From Candidatus Parachristensenella avicola (GTDB lineage: Bacteria; Bacillota; Clostridia; Christensenellales; UMGS416), in assembly GCA_904420205.1 (NCBI GenBank), contig CAJFUN010000032.1:62001-126000 (forward strand): a DNA stretch of 64,000 nt, written 5' to 3'. Positions 50,081 to 58,639 of the stretch are shown in pieces (position 1 is the stretch's first letter; each line of letters opens with the position of its first letter). Under the pieces are notes generated by a model that saw nothing but the letters and a program-made list of their open reading frames with translations, made no database searches and had not been told where the DNA came from. Position numbers and translations under genes: made by a program.

Positions 50081-50536
50081 GGTTTCCGGTTGAATAACGA
50101 TTTTTTGCGACCGGTACTGGTTATCCTCGATCCAGAGCAAAGCCATAGAGGCTTCCCTTCCAAAGCGCCGCGGCCCGCAGCTGCCTGGGTTCAGCCAAAG
50201 CCGCCCGTTCTCTATTTTTTCTGAATATTGGTGGGAATGCCCGAAAACAACGATTGCGGCTGCGTCCGCCGCCGGGGAAATGTCCGCCCGGCGATGGATC
50301 ACGAAAAATACCGTGCCACCCAGGGTGATTCGCAGGCTTTCGGGAAGCGCTCCGTCCCATGCCCCGTCGTTGTTGCCGCGCACCGCGTAAACGGGCGCAA
50401 TCCCCCGCAGCGCGTCCAACACATGCGGCCCGCCGATATCGCCGGCATGAAGAATAGCATCGCACCCTGCCAAGCGCTGAACAACCTCCGGCCGCAGCAA
50501 TCCGTGCGTGTCTGAAATGACGCCGACCCGTAACAT
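50072..50536 (-). CDS. YfcE/MJ0936-type metallophosphoesterase
   Basis: A 154-residue calcineurin-like phosphodiesterase. Metal motifs: VGVISDTHGLLRPEV (Asp, His), LHAGDIGG (Asp), VRGNNDG (Asn) and FGHSHQYSEK (His), then LNPGSCGPRRF. Small proteins of this type hydrolyse phosphodiesters such as cyclic nucleotides or phosphodiester lipids; substrate not known. ATG 50536 follows GGGGAAGG. The 3' end runs into the bidirectional terminator. Confidence 0.92.
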   Translation of the reverse strand: MLRVGVISDTHGLLRPEVVQRLAGCDAILHAGDIGGPHVLDALRGIAPVYAVRGNNDGAWDGALPESLRITLGGTVFFVIHRRADISPAADAAAIVVFGHSHQYSEKIENGRLWLNPGSCGPRRFGREASMALLWIEDNQYRSQKIVIQPETRK

Positions 50537-50775
50537 CTTCTTTTCCTTCCCCGCCGGATCGAACCTTTGGACCGTTCAGCATTGATCCGGCGAATATTCC
50601 TATAGGCTTTCAGATATTTTACCCATGTCATCCTACACCCAAATATGGTATAGTAAAAGGGCAGCGCGTAGTTTGTCGGCGGCGGAACGTAAATCCAGCT
50701 GCCTGCGGCGAAGCGCTTTTTTTCATTCGTCCCCCTTTCCCAACACGCAAAACGCGACCAACGGGAGGTATGGGC

Positions 50776-51282
50776 ATGCTATCCATCCATGACGCAATAC
50801 TCTACGGGAATTACGGCGTATGCCAAATTGTCGACATTCGCCAGGAAAACTTCTGCCAAAAGGGTACGCTCTATTATGTGCTTTCCCCGATTGACGATCC
50901 CCATTCGACGATCTACTGCCCGGTGGAAACCGGCGCCGGACGGATGCGGCCTTTGTTGACGCCTGTACAGGCGGACGAGCTCATCCGTTCCATCCCTACC
51001 ATTGCTCCCAAGTGGATCGAAAACGCCCAGGCGCGCCGGGATCAATATCGTAAGATTCTCAAAAACGGCGACCGCCGAGAGCTTATTATGCTGATCAAAA
51101 CCTTATATGAAAGCCGCACCGGTAAAGCCCAAGCCGGTAAGCGGATGAGCGCTTCCGACGAGGAAGCGCTTCGCGAAGCTGAGCGCCTCTTACATCATGA
51201 GCTCGCCTATGTGCTGAAATTGGATCCCGACCAAGTTACCGGGTACATTGCCCACCAGCTGGATAAAGACGCGCAGGCATAG
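50776..51282 (+). CDS. CarD/CdnL-family transcription factor
   Basis: A 168-residue protein. The N-terminal RNA-polymerase interaction domain resembles CarD/TRCF (DAILYGNYGVCQIVDI, YYVLSP, IYCPVE), and the C-terminal half is helical and charged (about 75-168), as in CdnL-like factors that stabilise open complexes at rRNA promoters. ATG 50776 was preferred over 50770, which is one base after GGGAGG. A TATAGT hexamer at about 50650 may be its -10. Confidence 0.85.
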   Translation: MLSIHDAILYGNYGVCQIVDIRQENFCQKGTLYYVLSPIDDPHSTIYCPVETGAGRMRPLLTPVQADELIRSIPTIAPKWIENAQARRDQYRKILKNGDRRELIMLIKTLYESRTGKAQAGKRMSASDEEALREAERLLHHELAYVLKLDPDQVTGYIAHQLDKDAQA

Positions 51283-51329
51283 GCCCGGTTCCAGGCGAAG
51301 GAAGCCCTGAAAGGCTGGATCAATGCCCT

Positions 51330-51665
51330 TCAGAGCTCCGGCTTATGGCGCTCTGCCAGCAATCCCGCATTCCATAGCTCAAACCGCAGCCCATGCAGAA
51401 ATTCTTTATTGGTGGGGCAAGGCTTAAAGGGATCGTGATAGATTTGCGCCACCGAATTGTTAATGCATGTATGAATCTCCTGGCAAACGTTCATCTTTGA
51501 CTTGCCAAAGGCCCGTCCAACCTGCTCATATACCTTCATCATCGGTAAGGGGCGGTCGATAGGATACTGCTCGGCAATTTCCAAAAATTTCACAATCATA
51601 TCATACCCCGTTACCGTGATATCCAATCTCTCCATCAGGTAAAGTTGGACCTTGCGTTCGTTCAT
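51330..51665 (-). CDS. Stand-alone Spo0A C-terminal-like DNA-binding protein (1)
   Basis: A 111-residue protein without a receiver domain. Residues about 13-105 follow the Spo0A effector domain pattern: ITVTGYDMIVKFLEIA, PMMKVYEQVGRAFGKSKMNV, CQEIHTCINNSVAQIY, and the terminal CPTNKEFLHGLRFELW (Spo0A has a KPTNSEFIA motif here). A perfect 0A box lies about 95 bases upstream on the same strand. It may bind Spo0A-type sites without phosphorylation control, so act as an antagonist or relay. This function is inference. Confidence 0.75.
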   Translation of the reverse strand: MNERKVQLYLMERLDITVTGYDMIVKFLEIAEQYPIDRPLPMMKVYEQVGRAFGKSKMNVCQEIHTCINNSVAQIYHDPFKPCPTNKEFLHGLRFELWNAGLLAERHKPEL

Positions 51666-51757
51666 TGCGAAACCCTCCTTTTGAATCTGCCCTTAAAGAA
51701 GCACATTCAAGGCGGGATTTTGACCGAATTATGGCCTTTCGGTAAAATATGCTAAAA

Positions 51758-51765
51758 TTCGACAA
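51758..51765 (-). promoter_or_regulatory. Perfect Spo0A box (0A box)
   Basis: On the minus strand TTGTCGAA, the consensus 0A box, lies 93 bases upstream of the Spo0A-C-like gene. An eight-base site is expected about twice per window by chance, so it is suggestive because of the gene it faces rather than on its own. Confidence 0.5.
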
Positions 51766-51932
51766 GTTTTCAAAAGCCTAGGCCGTTTTAGCAAGATTTG
51801 CCAACGCAAGCTGAAGATCAGGATTCAGATTTTGTTCACCAAAATGCAATATTTTCATCCTATAATAGAGTAACGGAATTCTATGCCCCGCCGCTTGGCC
51901 GGGCAAACGCTTAGTTCAAAAGGAGAATGCGC

Positions 51933-53066
51933 TTGAAACACATGAAATTCCCCCTTACTCTGGCGGTATTGACGGTCAGCGCCGCGCTGGTCGCCGGGTG
52001 CAGCCACCCTGCCTCCACAACCAGCTCCAGCGCTACCCAGACGACAACGACGGCGGCCGCCGGTGAAGCGCAAACCACGGCGGCCTCACAGCAAGAAGAG
52101 GCCTTTGACTACAGCGCGGGTTTGACGGCCGAAGGCTACTTTGAAGGCGTAACCGCTTCCGATTACATCACCTTACCGGAATACAAAGGCATATCCATCT
52201 CCAGCGAGGTGCTTACGGCCAGCGAAGAAGACCTCAACGCCCAGATTGACAGCATCCTGAGCAACTATGTTACCTATGAGCAGATCAAGGATCGGGCGGT
52301 GGCTGACGGCGACACCCTGAACATCGACTATGTAGGAAAGGTGGACGGCGAAGCGTTTGAAGGCGGCAGCACCGATGGAGCCGGTACGACAGTGACCGTC
52401 GGCGAGACCAACTATATCGACGACTTTATCGAGCAGCTGATCGGCCACAAGCCCGGTGAAACCTTTGACATTGAAGTTACCTTTCCGGAGGTATATGAAA
52501 CCAACCCCGACCTTCAGGGGAAAGACGCGGTCTTTACTGTGACCATAAACTATATCCATGGGGATGAGATTATACCCGAGCTCAGCGACGAGATTGCCGC
52601 CGATTACGGCTTTACCACCGTCGACGAGCTGAAAGACGATATTGCCAAATGGCTGGTCAGCACCCAAAAATCCGAGTACATGCAAACCCTGCTTTCCAGT
52701 GCGACCTGTAAGCAGGAAGTGCCGGAAAGCGTGCTTAACTATGTAATCGAGTCTGAACTGGCCCAATATAGCTACTATGCCGATCTATACGGTCTGGATC
52801 TGGACGGATTCCTTGCCGCATACAGTGAGTATGATTCCAAGGACGCTTACATCGAGGCCAACCAGGCTGTCTTTGAGGAAACAGCCGTTTACTATCTGGC
52901 CCTGCAGGCCATTGCCGAGGCAGAGCAGCTTTCCGTCGACGCTCAGACGCTGGAAGACTCCGGCTATGCCGATTATGTGGCGAGCTATGGTGAGCCCTAT
53001 GTCAAAATGATCGTGCTGCAGGAGACGGTCGTGCCGAATTTTATCTTTGATCACGCCGTTTCATAA
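51933..53066 (+). CDS. Exported trigger-factor-like FKBP prolyl isomerase lipoprotein
   Basis: A 377-residue lipoprotein with lipobox LVAGC and a Thr/Ser/Ala-rich linker (SSSATQTTTTAAAGEAQ). An FKBP domain follows (about 105-200; DGDTLNIDYVGKVDGEAFEG, QLIGHKPGETFDIEVTFPE), then a helical trigger-factor-like C-terminal region (about 205-377; VDELKDDIAKWLV, CKQEVPESVLNYVIESEL). It probably folds secreted proteins outside the membrane. The start is uncertain: TTG 51933 fits the AGGAG spacing (7 bases) better than ATG 51927 or ATG 51942. TATAAT at 51861 may be its -10. Confidence 0.88.
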   Translation: MKHMKFPLTLAVLTVSAALVAGCSHPASTTSSSATQTTTTAAAGEAQTTAASQQEEAFDYSAGLTAEGYFEGVTASDYITLPEYKGISISSEVLTASEEDLNAQIDSILSNYVTYEQIKDRAVADGDTLNIDYVGKVDGEAFEGGSTDGAGTTVTVGETNYIDDFIEQLIGHKPGETFDIEVTFPEVYETNPDLQGKDAVFTVTINYIHGDEIIPELSDEIAADYGFTTVDELKDDIAKWLVSTQKSEYMQTLLSSATCKQEVPESVLNYVIESELAQYSYYADLYGLDLDGFLAAYSEYDSKDAYIEANQAVFEETAVYYLALQAIAEAEQLSVDAQTLEDSGYADYVASYGEPYVKMIVLQETVVPNFIFDHAVS

Positions 53067-53078
53067 AAGTAGGGCCAC

Positions 53079-53112
53079 AAAAACCCTGGATCGAATGATC
53101 CAGGGTTTTTCG
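53079..53112 (+). terminator. Terminator of the prolyl isomerase gene
   Basis: AAAAACCCTGGATC and GATCCAGGGTTTTT pair around a GAAT loop, 13 bases after the stop codon. Confidence 0.92.
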
Positions 53113-53150
53113 CTTTTTATAGGGCAAAATAGCTAAATTTTTCAAAGCAA

Positions 53151-53158
53151 TTCTCGAA
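53151..53158 (+). promoter_or_regulatory. 0A-like box upstream of second Spo0A-C-like gene
   Basis: TTCTCGAA differs from the 0A consensus TTGTCGAA at one position, 75 bases upstream of the second Spo0A-C-like gene. Confidence 0.3.
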
Positions 53159-53233
53159 TTCGTTTTAACTTTCTCCACGTCTCCCTAATCGCCTCTACAT
53201 TCAAGGCTATAAGCATGATAAGGAGGCGTACTT

Positions 53234-53548
53234 GTGGAAAACATCGAAATTCAGGAGCACATGATTAAGCACGGGATCGTACCCGGCGCCCAAGGATTTT
53301 ATGATCTTGTTCGCGTCCTAGAACGCTGTCAGGATGTGGAAACGAAAATGCCGCCCCTTACCCATCTGTGCGCCCTGGTCGGGGCGCAACGGGGCGTCGG
53401 CTGGGCAACAGTCTATGCCGATATACGCAAATGCCTAGCAATCTCCCGGGCGGAGGGCGGCTTTACACTGGAGGGTACGCCGGCTAAAGTAGTCGGACTG
53501 CTGGCCCTTGAAGTATGGACCGGAGCTGACGCTCCCATGGATGATTGA
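53234..53548 (+). CDS. Stand-alone Spo0A C-terminal-like protein (2)
   Basis: A 104-residue protein starting at GTG 53234, 7 bases after AGGAGG. Its fold pattern parallels the protein at 51330-51665 and Spo0A-C: HGIVPGAQGFYDLVRVLERC, LTHLCALVGAQRGVGWATVY, ADIRKCLAISRAEGGFTLEG. Similarity to Spo0A itself is weaker than for the first protein. Its pair position around the prolyl isomerase gene suggests a local duplication that diverged. Role unknown. Confidence 0.6.
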   Translation: MENIEIQEHMIKHGIVPGAQGFYDLVRVLERCQDVETKMPPLTHLCALVGAQRGVGWATVYADIRKCLAISRAEGGFTLEGTPAKVVGLLALEVWTGADAPMDD

Positions 53549-53594
53549 CAGGCCGCCTGCGCTCTGCTACCCTTGTGGCAGGGGGGGAGTTTTC

Positions 53595-54197
53595 ATGCAG
53601 ATGATTTACGGTACAGGGAACCAAGCCAAGCTCGCTCATATGCGAAGGCATCTGGAACCACTTGGATTGTCCCTCATAGGACTGGACAGTTTCGATTCGC
53701 TGCCCTCGGTGGAAGAAACCGGCCGGACACCGTTGGAAAACGCCCGCTTGAAGGCCCATGCCTATTATCGCGCCCTTGGGCGTCCTGTGTTTTCCTGCGA
53801 TTCCGGCCTGTATTTCGCCGGCCTGCCGGACGCACTGCAGCCGGGCGTGCACGTGCGCTCCCCTCAGGGACGCTATCTGGACGACGATGCTATGACCGCC
53901 TATTATGGGGAGCTGGCCCGGCAATACGGCGGCCTAACCGCCCGCTATCACAATGCTATTTGCCTGGTAATGGATGAGGCGCACTGCTTTGAAAGCGAAG
54001 ATCCTTCCCTATGGGGAGAGTCCTTCCGTATCGTCGCGCAGCCGCATCCGAAGCGCGAATCCGGCTTTCCGCTGGATAGGATCTCCGTACATATCCCCAC
54101 TGGTCGGTATTATTATGATTTGGATCATCTCGAGGTAGACGGCGGCACATTGCCCGACGGCTTTCGTTGCTTTTTCCGGCAAGCTTTAGGCTTATAG
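53595..54197 (+). CDS. Ham1/RdgB-family non-canonical purine NTP pyrophosphatase
   Basis: A 200-residue protein. The N-terminus YGTGNQAKLAHMRRHL is the ITPase signature (normally ATGN-x-x-K-x-x-E), followed by NARLKAHAYY and DSGLYFAGL (the catalytic Asp-Ser-Gly). It would hydrolyse ITP or XTP and keep them out of DNA. It is more divergent than housekeeping RdgB: the late S-H-R-x-x-A motif is not clear, so it may be a specialised paralogue. ATG 53595 follows GGGGGGAG. Confidence 0.82.
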   Translation: MQMIYGTGNQAKLAHMRRHLEPLGLSLIGLDSFDSLPSVEETGRTPLENARLKAHAYYRALGRPVFSCDSGLYFAGLPDALQPGVHVRSPQGRYLDDDAMTAYYGELARQYGGLTARYHNAICLVMDEAHCFESEDPSLWGESFRIVAQPHPKRESGFPLDRISVHIPTGRYYYDLDHLEVDGGTLPDGFRCFFRQALGL

Positions 54198-54847
54198 CTT
54201 GTCCGGGCAGCCGGTCGCGCCAAAAGCACCCGGTTCATATTGCTTGCCGGGAACACCCGAGCGGTTGCCCTATTTTGCCCCAACCACAGGGGACCTTTGC
54301 CGGATCGTCCGCCCTTAAACCGTATCCTTTTAGCTGTAACAAAGCCGCAACCCCAAACATCTTGACTTTCCGCTTCACGTATGATACCGTATAAAAAATA
54401 TCTTTTCCGCCGGGAAAACGCTTATTTTTACTCCATTAGGCCATTGAAGGAGTAAAAATAAGCGTTTTATTTTTTGCAGGAGGCTAAGCGACGCTTCCAG
54501 TCATGCGCCGAAAAGGGAAAGCCTTATACGCTTCCGTCATTTTCCATCGTTGGCCCCCTGGCATTTCAGCCTTCGCCAATGACGCGCCTGATCTTGACGC
54601 CATTTTCATAAGCGGCGCATAGGGCGGAGAAAAGCGCCGCCCTATGGGGCGAACCGGCTTCCCTCAATATGACGGGAGACCGAATTGGTAGGGCGGCGTA
54701 CACTGCCTATCTTAAAGCGCAATTGCTTGATGAGGAATCTTATGCCGAGAATAGCGCCGGATTCCCATGCGGGAACTGGTAAGCACCCCTGCAGAAAGCA
54801 TGAAAACCGCACAACCGGGATTCATCAAAAACAAGGAAGGCAACCAT
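54198..54847. other. 650-bp intergenic region with hairpins
   Basis: No gene is supported. It contains the long hairpin at 54415 and a second inverted repeat, CATAGGGCGG / CCGCCCTATG, at 54618-54646. Confidence 0.5.
54415..54478 (+). terminator. Strong 20-bp stem terminator, possible small RNA end
   Basis: Twenty-base perfect arms (54415-54434 and 54449-54468; start AAAACGCTTA, end TAAGCGTTTT) with a 14-base loop and then TATTTTTTG. It is 217 bases past the Ham1 gene stop. TTGACT at 54362 is a possible -35 for a short transcript ending here, but no good -10 is at the right spacing. Confidence 0.6.
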
Positions 54848-55528
54848 ATGTGGATGCTTTTGGGTTCTACCGTCGCAACAAGTTTTTTGGATAGCCTAAA
54901 TCCTTCCGCCATCGCACAGCAAATGCTGCTGCAAGCTATGGTGAAAAACAAGCGCCATATCTGGTTCTTTATTGGGGGGATCGGGTCGGCCAACCTCATC
55001 CTCGGACTAGCCGTTTATTACGGCATCGCCGCGTGGGTTTCAGCACTTTTTTCCCAAGCCGTTGAACGGTATCCGCAGCATATATATGGCGCCGCATTGG
55101 GCGCCGGCATGATCTGCTTGCTGGCAGGTTTTAGGCTTATCGCCAGAAAAAAGCGTCAAGCGAACAATGCGCAGGCGGCTTCCGAGGTGAAAGCGCCGGC
55201 GCAGCTTACCCCGCTATCCTTGTTTCTCTTGGGGGGCGCTTTCTGCGCGATTGAATTGGCCAGCGCGTTTCCGTATTTTGGGTTTTTGGCGATATTAGCA
55301 AGTTATCGCTTCATGTTTCCATTTGTTTTGCTTTTTATGATGATCTATAGCTTTGTGTATACGCTTCCATTGATTTTGCTATACTTTGGCTATCAAAAAT
55401 TGCAGGGCACGGCAATACTCATACGAATCGAGCGCATGCTGAGCGGGGTTGCCGGTTATGTCGTTCCCGTTGTGGTCGTGCTTTGCGGCGCCTTTTTATG
55501 CTATTTCGGGATCGATGCCTTGCTTTAA
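54848..55528 (+). CDS. Integral membrane protein, GAP/LysE-superfamily-like
   Basis: A 226-residue protein with six predicted helices and a central charged loop (RKKRQANNAQAASEVKAPAQ). The first helix region SFLDSLNPSAIAQQMLLQAM has the D-S-L-N-P motif found in the GAP (Sap) and related LysE-superfamily exporters. It is more AT-rich than its neighbours. ATG 54848 follows AAGGAAGG by 8 bases. Substrate unknown; CcdA-like function is an alternative. Confidence 0.65.
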   Translation: MWMLLGSTVATSFLDSLNPSAIAQQMLLQAMVKNKRHIWFFIGGIGSANLILGLAVYYGIAAWVSALFSQAVERYPQHIYGAALGAGMICLLAGFRLIARKKRQANNAQAASEVKAPAQLTPLSLFLLGGAFCAIELASAFPYFGFLAILASYRFMFPFVLLFMMIYSFVYTLPLILLYFGYQKLQGTAILIRIERMLSGVAGYVVPVVVVLCGAFLCYFGIDALL

Positions 55529-55621
55529 GCGGAATCACACCCTCTCGCATTGATTTTGCGCCTGCGCGGCCAACGGGCGAAACTACATCGTTACTCTTTC
55601 ACTGGCTCAATCTGCCGCCGG

Positions 55622-56443
55622 TTAAACCGGATCTTTCTCATATCGCCTGTCCCGGTACTGGCCAGGCGTCTGCCCGGTATACCGCTTGAAAACGCTGTGA
55701 AAATAGCTGGCGGAAGCGAATCCGCAGGCCTTGGCTACTTCCTCCTGCGTCATTTCGCTGGTCAGAAGCAGCATCCTGGCGCGCCGCATCCGCCGCTCCA
55801 GCAAGTATTCTCGCGGCGTCTTCCCTGCCAACGAGCAAAATACCCGGTGGAAATAGTTAGGATGCAGGTTGAATTGGGCGGCAATATCCGCCAAACTGAG
55901 CGGATACTCCAAGTGCGCGTCCATATACTCCATGGCCCGCTTGACACGCTCCCGCCCGGCGGCAAGCTGCCTGCTTACCCCGCGGCCTACGGCCAGCGCA
56001 TCCAGCTGCATTTGGTAAAACAGCGCCAGCATCCGCTCCTGCAGCAGAAGGTCTCCCGCCTCTCGTCGGTGGGCGAGCGCATCGGTCATATCAGCGAAAA
56101 GCGCCAAGCAACGATCAAAATCCGTAACCTGCATCATATCGGGAAATCCGTCCAGCAGCTGCCGGAACTGGCCTTCAGCAACGGTGAGATACAGATAATA
56201 GCACCGGAAATGCAATTCGCTGCTGCGCCGTTGACCCGGCTTAGCGCAAAGCAGATATCCCTGCCGGATCGGATAGCGCTTCCCTTCTACAAAAACGGCG
56301 CCCCCATCCTCCAAATAAAGCTCCAGTTCATACTGCGTCATTACGCGCCCCATGGTGGCACGCTGGCCGGCGAATTTGATGCGGCTGTCAAAAAGGCCCG
56401 CCTGCAACAGCGCCGGCAGATAGGCGGATATGGCTGCGTCCAT
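55622..56443 (-). CDS. AraC-family transcriptional regulator
   Basis: A 273-residue regulator. The N-terminal half (about 1-150) is a cupin-like sensing region with YELELYLEDGGAVFVEGKRY, and the C-terminal 100 residues form the AraC double helix-turn-helix (LSLADIAAQFNLHPNYFHRVF, TQEEVAKACGFASASYFHSV and FKRYTGQTPGQYR). It is divergent from the dehydratase gene with 152 bases between starts, so it very likely controls it in response to its sugar acid. The ribosome-binding site (GGGAG) is somewhat far from ATG. Confidence 0.93.
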   Translation of the reverse strand: MDAAISAYLPALLQAGLFDSRIKFAGQRATMGRVMTQYELELYLEDGGAVFVEGKRYPIRQGYLLCAKPGQRRSSELHFRCYYLYLTVAEGQFRQLLDGFPDMMQVTDFDRCLALFADMTDALAHRREAGDLLLQERMLALFYQMQLDALAVGRGVSRQLAAGRERVKRAMEYMDAHLEYPLSLADIAAQFNLHPNYFHRVFCSLAGKTPREYLLERRMRRARMLLLTSEMTQEEVAKACGFASASYFHSVFKRYTGQTPGQYRDRRYEKDPV

Positions 56444-56595
56444 GGAGTATCTTGGCTCCCATCATAAGATATTGCAAGAAAAGGTTAAGATTTTCTCTTG
56501 GATCGGATTCCGGATTCTTTTATGCTTTTCTTGATTTCTTCCTATTATATCATGGGCAGCGCCCTTGTCAGCCCGAAAACGAAAGGATGGAGCAG

Positions 56596-57756
56596 ATGAA
56601 GATAACGGAGATCAAGACCTTCACGGTGGACGCCTACCGTACCAATTGGGTCTTTGTCAAGGTCTATACCGACGAAGGCCTTACCGGTCTTGGGGAAGCC
56701 ACCCTGGAATACAAGGAGAAAGCGTTGGTTGGTGCGGTGGAGCACATCCGGGAAACGCTGGTGGGTAAGAATCCTTTGAATATTGAAAAGCACTATCACG
56801 ATATCTACCGCGACGCTTACTGGCGCGGCGGCGCGGTGCTGATGTCCGCCCTATCGGCTGTGGAAATGGCCCTCTGGGATCTGCTGGGCAAATATCTTGG
56901 CGTATCCGTGGCGCAGCTTCTGGGCGGCCGCGTGCGCGAACGTGCGCGCATCTATGTAAACGGTTGGTTTGCCGGAGCCAAAACACCGGAGGAATTCGCC
57001 CAAAAGGCCAAGATTGCCGTCGCTCGGGGCGTCACCGCCATGAAATGGGATCCCTTTGGACAAAGCTACTTGGAAATCTCCACTGCTGAGCTGGACCGCG
57101 CGCTGGCCTGCATCAGTGCCGTGCGTGAAGCGGTCGGCCCAGGCGTCGACCTGCTGATCGAAGGGCATGGCCGCTTCAACCAGCCCACAGCGGAAAAAAT
57201 CGCCAGGGAACTGGCTGCTTTTAAGCCGCTGTTCTTCGAGGAGCCGGTGCCTCCCGATAGCCTGGAAGCTTTGGAGGCCGTCCGGCGCCGTTCGCCCGTG
57301 CCCATTGCCGCCGGTGAACGGTTGTATACGCTGCGCGCTTTCCGTACGTTGTTGGAAAAGGGCGCCGTTGATTATGTGCAGCCCGATGTAAGCCATGCCG
57401 GCGGCGTGATGGAGCTGAAAAAAATAGCCGCCTTGGCTGAGGCTTGCTACATTCCCTTTGCCCCCCATAACCCCAGCGGCCCCGTCGCCAACGCCGCTAC
57501 GCTGCAGCTGGCTGCATGCTGCGCCAATTTCTCACTGCTGGAGATCATGGACAGCGACGTGGATTACCGAAGCGACATCACCGACGAAGCGCTCGTCTAT
57601 GCGGATGGATATCTATCCATCCCAGACAGGCCGGGCCTGGGAATCGAACTGAGCGAAGAAGCCTGCGCCGCCCATCCTTACCGTCCCCATACGCTTCGCC
57701 ACTATACCGGCGCTCTGACCGATATCCGTCCGCCCCAAACCCGATATTATTTCTAG
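56596..57756 (+). CDS. Enolase-superfamily dehydratase, D-galactonate dehydratase-like
   Basis: A 386-residue mandelate racemase / muconate lactonising enzyme family member. The N-terminal cap starts MKITEIKTFTVDAYRTNWVF and the barrel carries KWDPFGQSYLE, the acid His region LLIEGHGRFNQ, metal ligands Glu in FFEEPVPP and AAGERLYT, and the base His in FAPHNPSGPVANA with LEIMD at the end. This order matches DgoD-type galactonate dehydratases, which make 2-keto-3-deoxy sugar acids. The start ATG 56596 was chosen by family alignment (AAGG 9 bases upstream). It heads a two-gene operon with the SDR. Confidence 0.88.
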   Translation: MKITEIKTFTVDAYRTNWVFVKVYTDEGLTGLGEATLEYKEKALVGAVEHIRETLVGKNPLNIEKHYHDIYRDAYWRGGAVLMSALSAVEMALWDLLGKYLGVSVAQLLGGRVRERARIYVNGWFAGAKTPEEFAQKAKIAVARGVTAMKWDPFGQSYLEISTAELDRALACISAVREAVGPGVDLLIEGHGRFNQPTAEKIARELAAFKPLFFEEPVPPDSLEALEAVRRRSPVPIAAGERLYTLRAFRTLLEKGAVDYVQPDVSHAGGVMELKKIAALAEACYIPFAPHNPSGPVANAATLQLAACCANFSLLEIMDSDVDYRSDITDEALVYADGYLSIPDRPGLGIELSEEACAAHPYRPHTLRHYTGALTDIRPPQTRYYF

Positions 57757-57767
57757 GAGGTATTGCC

Positions 57768-58538
57768 ATGAACCCATCCGTATTGGTTACCGGCGCCACG
57801 AATGGCACCGGATATGCTATCGCCCGGCGCTTTGCCCAAGAGGGTTATGACGTCGTCATCACCAGCCGGGACCATGAGCGTGCTTGTGAGGCCGCTCTGC
57901 GCTTGTCCGCGTCGTATCCTCACGTGCGCGTGTGGGGGTATGGCCTTCCTGCGCCCGATGAAACTCCGGTGATCGAGCTTTTTGAAAAGCTTCGCGGCCA
58001 TGGTATCCTGCTGGACACCGTGGTGCTCAACGCCGCCAATCTAGGCATTGGCATGGATGCGCTGACCACGCCCATAGAGGACTTTATGGCCGTGTTTCAT
58101 ACCAACATCGGCTGGAATTTTGCGATCGCCCGGCAGGCAGCGCTGATGATGAAGGAAAAAGGTGGCGGCTCCATCGTCTTTATTACCTCCAACACCGCTT
58201 ACCGGGCCATTCCTGACCGCTGTGCATATGGCGCGTCGAAAAGCGGCATTTTGGGCCTTTCTCGCGCCCTGGCAGTGGATTGGGGGAAATATGGGATCCG
58301 GTGCAACTGCGTGCTGCCGGGTATGATCAAGACTGTCCGCTGGCAAAACAACGTCAACGACTGCCGCAATGCACCTTCGAACTATACTCCCCTGGGCGAT
58401 ATTGCGGAGTTCGACGATATTGCCAACGCCGCCTGGTATCTGGGTAGCCAACAATCCCGTAACACGACAGGCGCCGAGCTGACCGTGGACGGAGGCAATA
58501 CGGTGCAGCTCTATCCCATCATTCCTCCGCAGGGCTAA
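57768..58538 (+). CDS. Short-chain dehydrogenase/reductase
   Basis: A 256-residue SDR. The cofactor loop is VTGATNGTGYAIARRF, the catalytic Ser-Tyr-Lys are in FITSNTAYRA (Ser), AYGASKSGILGLSRAL (Tyr, Lys), and the C-terminal GAELTVDGGNTVQL is typical. The start lies 11 bp after the dehydratase stop with AGGAGG at the right distance, so they form one operon, probably for a sugar-acid route. Substrate unknown. Confidence 0.92.
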   Translation: MNPSVLVTGATNGTGYAIARRFAQEGYDVVITSRDHERACEAALRLSASYPHVRVWGYGLPAPDETPVIELFEKLRGHGILLDTVVLNAANLGIGMDALTTPIEDFMAVFHTNIGWNFAIARQAALMMKEKGGGSIVFITSNTAYRAIPDRCAYGASKSGILGLSRALAVDWGKYGIRCNCVLPGMIKTVRWQNNVNDCRNAPSNYTPLGDIAEFDDIANAAWYLGSQQSRNTTGAELTVDGGNTVQLYPIIPPQG

Positions 58539-58639
58539 GCCGCCTTTCCCGGCGGTAGGCATCGGGCCTCGTTGTGTGGTAGAATAGAAACGGCCTTGCG
58601 CCAGCTGAAACTTATTGGCCTATCGGCCGGGAGGAAGCC

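Noticed and set aside
55550-56467. 305-codon plus-strand frame opposite the AraC gene
   Set aside because: It mirrors the AraC-family coding frame and has no start signal or recognisable domain.
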